Shown here: positions 34,841-39,681 of the stretch, one piece after another
How the letters are laid out: every line of letters starts with the position of its first letter
Position numbering within the stretch: the stretch's first letter is position 1
Source of the DNA: JAGMCJ01 sp046761005
Lineage (GTDB): Archaea > Thermoplasmatota > Thermoplasmata > RBG-16-68-12 > JAGMCJ01
Reading direction: 5' to 3'
DNA length: 39,681 nt
NCBI GenBank assembly: GCA_046761005.1
Contig: JBHIFI010000009.1
Span: 1 to 39,681, forward strand
Notes under the pieces: generated by a model
Seen by the model: the letters and a program-made list of their open reading frames with translations, nothing else
The model's database searches: none
What the model was told of the DNA's origin: nothing
Position numbers and translations under genes: made by a program

Positions 34841-35983
34841 ATGAGAGTCCTGATGTTGCTCTCAAATCCATACAGACCTGATTATAGAGTTGAGCGGGAA
34901 GCTAAGGCATTGAAAGAAGAGGGAAACGAAGTCACTATCCTAGCTTGGGACAGGGAGGGAGGCCATGGGACTCAAGAAGTCATTGATGGAGTTTCCGTCT
35001 TGAGGGTGGGTCCCCGGTCGCGCTACAACGAACCGTCGGACATGTTGGTCAAACTCCCCATTTTTTGGCTGAGGGGCCTTCTGGGATCCCTGAGATTTGA
35101 TTTTGATATCATCCACGCACATGATTTGGACACCCTCGTTCTGGGATTCTTTCTTTCCAGACTTCGATCAGCTAAGCTGGTGTATGACGCACACGAGCTC
35201 TATTGGGCAATGATAGAGGATAGTGTTCCCGGTTGGCTCAAGAGTCTCGTTGAGAAGATCGAAAGAAAGCTTGTGCCAAGGGCGGACGTAGTCCTTACCG
35301 TTACGCCACAAATCGCTCAGCTTGTCGAGAGCTATGGAGCGAGACGCGTTGAGCTCGTCATGAATTGTGGGGAAATTCGTGAACCAGATAAAAGGAGGGT
35401 TGAGGGCATTAGGAGAGACATCTTGGGCGGGGGAAGAAGGATTGTGTTGTATGTAGGCATGCTGGAACCCTCGAGAAATCTGGAAACTCTCATCGATCTA
35501 TTCGGAAAGCTGGATGATGATGAGACAAGACTGGTAATCGGTGGAACGGGAAGCTTGGTTGCGAGGTTATCCCAACTCGCAAAGGAAACGAGAAACGTGG
35601 ACTACATAGGATGGGTTCCCTCAAGCGACATCTTTGACTATGTGTCCGCATCCGACATGATAGTCCTGATACATGACCCTCGGAATACGAATATTCGCCT
35701 CGGGATTTCGGCAAGATTATTCAACGCCATGGCCGCTGGAAAGCCTGTTGTTGTAAGCGAGGGAACGGGGAATGCCGACATTGCGAGAAAGGAGGGCATA
35801 GGGATGGTTGTTCCGTTTGATGACGCGGATCAGATAAGAAGCGCGATCTTGGGCCTCTTGAAAGATGAGGAGAAGTTGAGTGAGATTGCTGAAAATGGGA
35901 GAAGAGCCGCGAGGGAAAGATACAATTGGGAAAGGATGAAAAGAAGGCTTATTAGGACCTATGGGGATTTGGGAGCTGATTGA
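34841..35983 (+). CDS. GT4-type glycosyltransferase, first gene of a four-gene operon
   Basis: This 380-residue GT-B glycosyltransferase starts MRVLMLLSNPYRPDYRVERE. It shows FDIIHAHDLDTLVLG, LVYDAHELYW, PRADVVLTVTPQIAQLV, then IVLYVGMLEPSRNLETLI and ARLFNAMAAGKPVVVSEGTGN. The donor motif has Asn in place of the second Glu of E-x7-E. One base separates its stop from the PIG-L start, so it is almost certainly cotranscribed with the deacetylase, ATP-grasp and PHP genes. GT4 enzymes supply the first step in mycothiol and bacillithiol synthesis, but the sequence does not show specific kinship to MshA or BshA. Confidence 0.93.
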   Translation: MRVLMLLSNPYRPDYRVEREAKALKEEGNEVTILAWDREGGHGTQEVIDGVSVLRVGPRSRYNEPSDMLVKLPIFWLRGLLGSLRFDFDIIHAHDLDTLVLGFFLSRLRSAKLVYDAHELYWAMIEDSVPGWLKSLVEKIERKLVPRADVVLTVTPQIAQLVESYGARRVELVMNCGEIREPDKRRVEGIRRDILGGGRRIVLYVGMLEPSRNLETLIDLFGKLDDDETRLVIGGTGSLVARLSQLAKETRNVDYIGWVPSSDIFDYVSASDMIVLIHDPRNTNIRLGISARLFNAMAAGKPVVVSEGTGNADIARKEGIGMVVPFDDADQIRSAILGLLKDEEKLSEIAENGRRAARERYNWERMKRRLIRTYGDLGAD

Positions 35984-35984
35984 G

Positions 35985-36611
35985 ATGTTTTCAAGGATAC
36001 TCATTTTAGCACCGCACACAGATGATGGGGAACTCGGATGCGGTGGCACAATCACCAAGTTTGTTGAGGAGAAGGCCGATGTATGGTATGCGGCTTTTTC
36101 TGCGGTCAAAGTCGAACTGGAAGGATTCCCTGAGGATGCATTGAAGAGTGAACTCGAAAAGGCGATGAAGGTTCTTGGAGTTTCCGAGAGGAATGTGCTC
36201 ACATATGGTTACCAGGTTAGGCAGTTTTCCTATCATAGGCAGCAAATCCTTGACGATCTCGTCAAGTTGAGAAGGGACATATCCCCCGACATAGTCCTCA
36301 TGCCCTCTCTCGTGGATCTCCATCAGGATCACAAGACCATTGCAGAAGAGGGAAGGCGGGCTTTCAAGAAGGACACCATTTTGGGATATGAGCAACCCTG
36401 GAACAACATAAGCTTCAACACAGTGTGCTTCGTTCCTCTTGAGGAGAGGCATGTGGAAAGGAAGTTGGAAGCACTCGCATGCTATGAGACACAGCAGTAC
36501 AGGACCTATCTCAGTCCCGAATTCATCAGGGGGCTGGCGAGAACCAGGGGGACGCAAATCGAAAAGGCCTATGCGGAGGCGTTTGAGGTCGTGCGATGGG
36601 TAATGGACTGA
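35985..36611 (+). CDS. PIG-L/LmbE-family N-deacetylase
   Basis: Zinc-dependent enzymes of this family remove N-acetyl groups from GlcNAc conjugates (PIG-L, MshB, BshB). The 208-residue protein has the zinc motif in variant form, PHTDD (10-14, usually PHPDD), followed by GELGCGG. The second motif is DLHQDH (111-116), giving the HxDH metal ligand and active-site His. The start at ATG 35985, one base after the GT4 stop, fits the family N-terminus; an in-frame ATG at 35961 lies inside the GT4 gene. Its end overlaps the ATP-grasp gene by 16 nt. Confidence 0.93.
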   Translation: MFSRILILAPHTDDGELGCGGTITKFVEEKADVWYAAFSAVKVELEGFPEDALKSELEKAMKVLGVSERNVLTYGYQVRQFSYHRQQILDDLVKLRRDISPDIVLMPSLVDLHQDHKTIAEEGRRAFKKDTILGYEQPWNNISFNTVCFVPLEERHVERKLEALACYETQQYRTYLSPEFIRGLARTRGTQIEKAYAEAFEVVRWVMD

Positions 36612-37672
36612 GGGATATCAGGGTTATAGTAACGGCTGCTGGGGCACCTGGCGCTCCTGGAATAATGAAGAGTCTGAGGCTCAACGGAGAAAGGAAAATC
36701 GAGATTGTGGGGACGGACATGGATCCAGATGCAGTGGGCCTTCTCATGGCAGAAAGGGGACACGTGGTTCCTGCAGGCACGGATCCACAATTCGTTCCGA
36801 CGATGCTTGATCTGGCTGAGAAGGAGCAGGTGGATGTTATACTGCCACTCGCGACGTACGAGCTGATGTCCTTTTCTGAGAACGTTGCCAGATTCGAGGA
36901 GATAGGAGTGAAGGTACCCGTTTCTAAGCCAGATGCGCTGAGGACCGCAAACGACAAGGGCCTGCTCTATGAGTTCGTCAGAGAGCATTCGCTTCCCTCT
37001 CCCGAATCCATAATGGTCAGTTCGTATGATGAATTCGAAAGAGCGGTACAGAAACTCGGCTATCCAGAGGACCCCGTTTGTTTGAAGCCACGAATTGGAA
37101 AGGGGAGCAGGGGTTTCAGGATTCTCGATGCCGATGTCGATAGATACGACCTCCTGATGAACTACAAGCCTAATCACACGATTTCCACGCTTGAGGAAAT
37201 CTCGCCTATATTGAGAGAGGCTGACCCCTTTCCCCGATTGGTGGTGATGGAGCATCTACCGGGTGTTGAATACAGCGTCGACCTTCTTCTCAGAGACGGA
37301 ACACCTCTTGCGGTCTTGCCAAGGCCGAGGGAAGTCACAAAGCTCGGTATATCTTTCATGGGGAGGATCGAGAAGAACTCAGAGCTGGAGGACCTCGCTT
37401 CGAGGATAGCCAAAGAGATAGGCCTGGAGTATAACATCAATATGCAATTCAAGTACTCCAAGGAGCGTGTTCCAAAGATCATTGAAATTAACCCTAGAGT
37501 GAGCGGTACGATAGTCATGTGCACTGGTGCAGGAGTCAATCTTCCCTATCTTGGAGTCAAACTCGCTCTTGGAGAAGACATTCCCCCCATCCAGCCCAGG
37601 TATGAAACCAGGATGATTCGGTATTGGGGAGAGATTTTCATTGACAAGGATGGACATCCATATTCACTCTAG
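36596..37672 (+). CDS. ATP-grasp ligase-like protein
   Basis: ATP-grasp enzymes join a carboxylate to an amine or thiol through an acyl phosphate. This 358-residue member resembles the carbamoyl-phosphate-synthase-type subgroup. It has a Rossmann-like N-terminus (IRVIVTAAGAPGAPGIMKSL), a VILPLATYELMSF region, the ATP-binding KPRIGKGSRGFRIL loop (about 160-175), VMEHLPGVEYSVDLL, and the Mg-binding IIEINPRVSGTIVM near residue 300. The substrate is unknown. The start ATG 36596 overlaps the deacetylase gene by 16 nt, with GAGG upstream. Its position after a deacetylase that exposes a free amine suggests that amine as a possible acceptor (inference). Confidence 0.88.
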   Translation: MGNGLRDIRVIVTAAGAPGAPGIMKSLRLNGERKIEIVGTDMDPDAVGLLMAERGHVVPAGTDPQFVPTMLDLAEKEQVDVILPLATYELMSFSENVARFEEIGVKVPVSKPDALRTANDKGLLYEFVREHSLPSPESIMVSSYDEFERAVQKLGYPEDPVCLKPRIGKGSRGFRILDADVDRYDLLMNYKPNHTISTLEEISPILREADPFPRLVVMEHLPGVEYSVDLLLRDGTPLAVLPRPREVTKLGISFMGRIEKNSELEDLASRIAKEIGLEYNINMQFKYSKERVPKIIEINPRVSGTIVMCTGAGVNLPYLGVKLALGEDIPPIQPRYETRMIRYWGEIFIDKDGHPYSL

Positions 37673-38303
37673 TTTCTCTGACGGACTCGACTCCCCGAAT
37701 CAGATAGCGGAATTCGCCGTTTCTAGGAAGTTTGACAGAATATGCATAACCGATCATATAGGACCTGGCACGGATTGGCTGGATGATTTCTTTGAGGAAA
37801 TGGAGAGACTCAAGGAGCAATTTGCAGAAAAAATCGAGATTCTTTCGGGCGTTGAGGCAAAAGTATTGGACTTGAGCGGGAGGTTGGATGCAAATCTTTC
37901 CCAGGTGTCCCGTGCTGACCTCGTCTTTGCCGCCTTCCACAGGATTCCTCAGAGGGAAGGATACATGGTCCGAGGCGAGATAGGAAGAAAGAAGGCAGAA
38001 GCTTTGGAGAATTGGTCCGTTTCAATGAAGGCTGTTCTAGCTAACCCTGCAGCGAAAATAATAGCCCACCCGGGGAATATTTTGAAATCGAATGGTGTGG
38101 AGATTCCGAGGTACCTTAAAGAGGAGATCGCGGTTCTCGCGGGTCGCAGTGGAAAGATATTCGAGCACAACCTCAAGTACGGGGTTCCAGACAGCGAGTT
38201 CCTCTCTTTGCTCAGTTCCGAGGGTGTCCAGATTCTTCCTGGGAGTGATGCTCACAGCATCGCAGAACTCGATGAGTTGTGGGACAACTGGCCAGATATG
38301 TGA
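37650..38303 (+). CDS. PHP-domain phosphoesterase
   Basis: This 217-residue PHP-fold metal-dependent phosphatase has the four signature motifs: MDIHIHSSFSDG (H4, H6, D11), TDHIGPG (D35, H36), the middle His/Glu region with GVEAKVLD and AHPGNI, and GSDAHS near the C-terminus. Relatives include histidinol-phosphatase, nucleotide phosphatase TrpH and the capsule phosphatase CpsB. ATG 37650 overlaps the ATP-grasp gene by 23 nt; TTG 37641 is a possible alternative. In this operon it may remove a phosphate from a glycosyl intermediate, which is inference. Confidence 0.9.
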   Translation: MDIHIHSSFSDGLDSPNQIAEFAVSRKFDRICITDHIGPGTDWLDDFFEEMERLKEQFAEKIEILSGVEAKVLDLSGRLDANLSQVSRADLVFAAFHRIPQREGYMVRGEIGRKKAEALENWSVSMKAVLANPAAKIIAHPGNILKSNGVEIPRYLKEEIAVLAGRSGKIFEHNLKYGVPDSEFLSLLSSEGVQILPGSDAHSIAELDELWDNWPDM

Positions 38304-38390
38304 TTCTGTCCTAGTGCGAATCCTTTCGATTTGGGTGGGAGCTATGGGACAGAAAACTCTGGCTAGTAACTCGGTCCCATGCATTCTCAA

Positions 38391-38400
38391 TAAATATATA
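38391..38400 (+). promoter_or_regulatory. TATA box of the GT2 gene
   Basis: TAAATATATA is one of the best TATA matches in the window. It predicts a start near 38422, 4 nt before ATG 38426. Confidence 0.6.
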
Positions 38401-38425
38401 GACTTCGCATTTAGGGACGGCTCCG

Positions 38426-39223
38426 ATGTTGATAAGCATAATCGTGACTGCCAAGAATGAGGAGAGAAATATTGTCCATCTTCTCGATAGCTTGGTCAAT
38501 CAGGAGCAGCCTATAGAAATCGTTGTCGTGGATGCAAAGAGCATGGATTCCACGCGCGAGATCGTTCGAGAGTATATGTCTCGGTATGATTTCGTTCGCT
38601 TGCTGGTCAAAGCGGGGACTAGAGGGGTGAGTCGGAACTATGCTGTGGAAAAGAGCGAGGGGGAAGCAGTGGCATTCATCGATGCAGATTGCATCGCAAA
38701 CCCCTTCTGGATAAGTAGGATGAGAACATCGCTGAACGAATGGGACGTTGTGGCAGGGAAGACTATCAACATAGGCTACCAACCCTTTGAGGACCTTGAG
38801 CGGGTGGAACTCATTTACAAGGGGTTCGACATCACCTTTCCGAGCAGCAATCTCGCCTACAAGAGATCGCTCTTCAACAGGATTGACGGATTTGACGACT
38901 GGTTCATCACTGCAGAGGACATAGACCTCAATCTGAGGGCCGTGGAGACTGGTGCGAGGATTTTCCACGAGGAGGAGGCGATAGTGTATCACAGGGCTCG
39001 GCCCACATTCTTCAAGTTCTACGAGCAGGCATTCTGGAATGGAGCTGGAAGGAAGCAATTGACTCTTAAGCATGGAGGACTTTGGAGGAACTATAGGCCC
39101 TTCGAGATGTTCAAGAGGGAGGCCAATTTCTGGTCCCTTACGAGACTGGTCTTCGCTCTTCTCGGTTACGCGGGCTACAAGTTCTTTGGCAGGAGGAAGG
39201 AATCGACGTTGGACCAACAATGA
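38426..39223 (+). CDS. GT2-family glycosyltransferase
   Basis: This GT-A fold inverting glycosyltransferase has 265 residues. MLISIIVTAKNEERNI and EIVVVDAKSMDST form the nucleotide-binding half. AFIDADC carries the D86-x-D88 metal motif, and AEDIDLNLRA supplies the ED pair with the catalytic base. A Lys/Arg-rich C-terminus with a weakly hydrophobic stretch (TRLVFALLGYAGYKFF) may touch the membrane. It follows the PHP gene by 122 nt with its own TATA. The product is probably part of the surface-glycan pathway; donor and acceptor are unknown. Confidence 0.93.
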   Translation: MLISIIVTAKNEERNIVHLLDSLVNQEQPIEIVVVDAKSMDSTREIVREYMSRYDFVRLLVKAGTRGVSRNYAVEKSEGEAVAFIDADCIANPFWISRMRTSLNEWDVVAGKTINIGYQPFEDLERVELIYKGFDITFPSSNLAYKRSLFNRIDGFDDWFITAEDIDLNLRAVETGARIFHEEEAIVYHRARPTFFKFYEQAFWNGAGRKQLTLKHGGLWRNYRPFEMFKREANFWSLTRLVFALLGYAGYKFFGRRKESTLDQQ

Positions 39224-39260
39224 TTAGGTTTCGTCTAGCGCTCATAGTTGATTGATTGCG

Positions 39261-39365
39261 TCATTCGAGCGTCCTTTTCCTCTCACTTATCCTATCAACA
39301 GCCTTGTACCATGTGTCATATCCAGTCGTGGCTCTAGGCGCTGTTTGGTGGTTAACCTTAAACAA
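39261..39365 (-). pseudogene. Possible gene remnant (34-codon open frame)
   Basis: Read leftward, a short frame from TTG 39365 to TGA 39261 encodes a peptide ending TTGYDTWYKAVDRISERK plus four residues. Its composition looks like a real protein C-terminus, with a stop just upstream at the hairpin. No family is recognised and no promoter is seen. It may be chance or the tail of a decayed glycan gene. Confidence 0.2.
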
Positions 39366-39395
39366 GGTTAACCTCTAGCCCAAACGCTTGGCGCC
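39337..39395. repeat. Long extended hairpin between GT2 genes
   Basis: GGTTAACCTT (39350-39359) and AAGGTTAACC (39364-39373) form a perfect 10-bp inverted repeat around AAAC. It is extended by GTTTGG/CCAAAC (39343-39348 with 39380-39385) and GGCGC/GCGCC (39337-39341 with 39391-39395). The whole element spans 59 nt in a 283-nt intergenic gap. It may be a 3'-end structure, a regulatory RNA or a small mobile-element footprint. Confidence 0.5.
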
Positions 39396-39473
39396 CACAA
39401 AGGTATCCCAAGGACTTGATGATGAGCCTGCCCAGTTCTGCACGATATCAGCTCCCAAACAACGAGAGATGAG

Positions 39474-39483
39474 GCTTTAAATA
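39474..39483 (+). promoter_or_regulatory. TATA box of the last, partial gene
   Basis: CTTTAAATAG predicts a start near 39505, two bases before GTG 39507. Confidence 0.5.
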
Positions 39484-39506
39484 GCTAGGATGATTCTTTT
39501 TTTCCT

Positions 39507-39681
39507 GTGGTCCCAGTAAAGCTCACAGTCGTCATACCGACAATGAACGAAGCTGATTCGATAGGTCAAGTCATCGATGACATCAGGAAGCACCTTTCCG
39601 GGATTGGGGAATACGAGATTCTCGTTGTCGACACAAACTCGACAGATGGAACGGTTGAGATCGCAAGGGAACGAGGTGTCA
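39507..39681 (+). CDS. GT2-family glycosyltransferase, 5' part only
   Basis: The gene runs off the window after 58 codons. It opens VKLTVVIPTMNEADSIGQVI and continues with YEILVVDTNSTDGT, the nucleotide-binding start of GT2 enzymes of the dolichol-phosphate mannosyl/glucosyl transferase kind (PTMNEA, VVD-x-NSTDGT). GTG 39507 is a leaderless start placed by the TATA at 39474-39483. If the assignment holds it could make the lipid-linked sugar donor for surface glycosylation. The DxD motif lies beyond the edge and could not be checked. Confidence 0.8.
   Translation, partial: MVPVKLTVVIPTMNEADSIGQVIDDIRKHLSGIGEYEILVVDTNSTDGTVEIARERGV

Overview
The window is archaeal. Its housekeeping genes are the archaeal forms: transcript-cleavage factor TFS, a PCNA clamp, SRP54, the archaeal type of S-adenosylmethionine synthetase and RNase Z. 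Many genes carry a TATA element about 25 nt upstream of a start codon, so leaderless mRNAs look common. The gene content (SMC with ScpA and ScpB, a COG1340-type coiled-coil protein, histidine ammonia-lyase, very large PKD-rich surface proteins) suggests a euryarchaeote, perhaps Thermoplasmatota. That lineage call is inference. I saw no rRNA, tRNA, CRISPR array, insertion sequence or transposase.

Positions 1-20,400 hold mostly core functions. They are a small membrane protein, tfs, a secreted FG-GAP propeller protein, pcn, srp54, a COG1340-like coiled-coil protein, mat, rnz, hutH, a 1,496-residue cytosolic helical-repeat protein ending in a RING-like zinc finger, and the smc-scpA-scpB operon. 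Three convergent gene pairs abut or overlap at their stop codons. The membrane protein at the left edge and the smc operon share the same unusual tandem operator, two GTCSGAC boxes one helical turn apart at the predicted transcription start.

Positions 20,400-29,300 hold a polysaccharide pyruvyl transferase and two paralogous giant secreted proteins (1,599 and 753 residues). In both, a five-bladed propeller appears to be inserted inside a CARDB domain, followed by PKD and other Ig-like domains. The larger is anchored by hydrophobic C-terminal helices.

Positions 29,400-39,681 form a surface-glycan locus: three GT4-type and two GT2 glycosyltransferases (the last cut by the window edge), UDP-GlcNAc 2-epimerase, a GalE-like epimerase, a methyltransferase, and a tightly coupled GT4 / PIG-L deacetylase / ATP-grasp / PHP-phosphatase operon. 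The locus probably supplies glycans for the sequon-rich surface proteins beside it. The GT4-deacetylase-ligase-phosphatase set also resembles the logic of mycothiol and bacillithiol synthesis, with an ATP-grasp enzyme in the ligase position. This is the most interesting functional hypothesis here, together with the shared operator and the repeat-RING protein.
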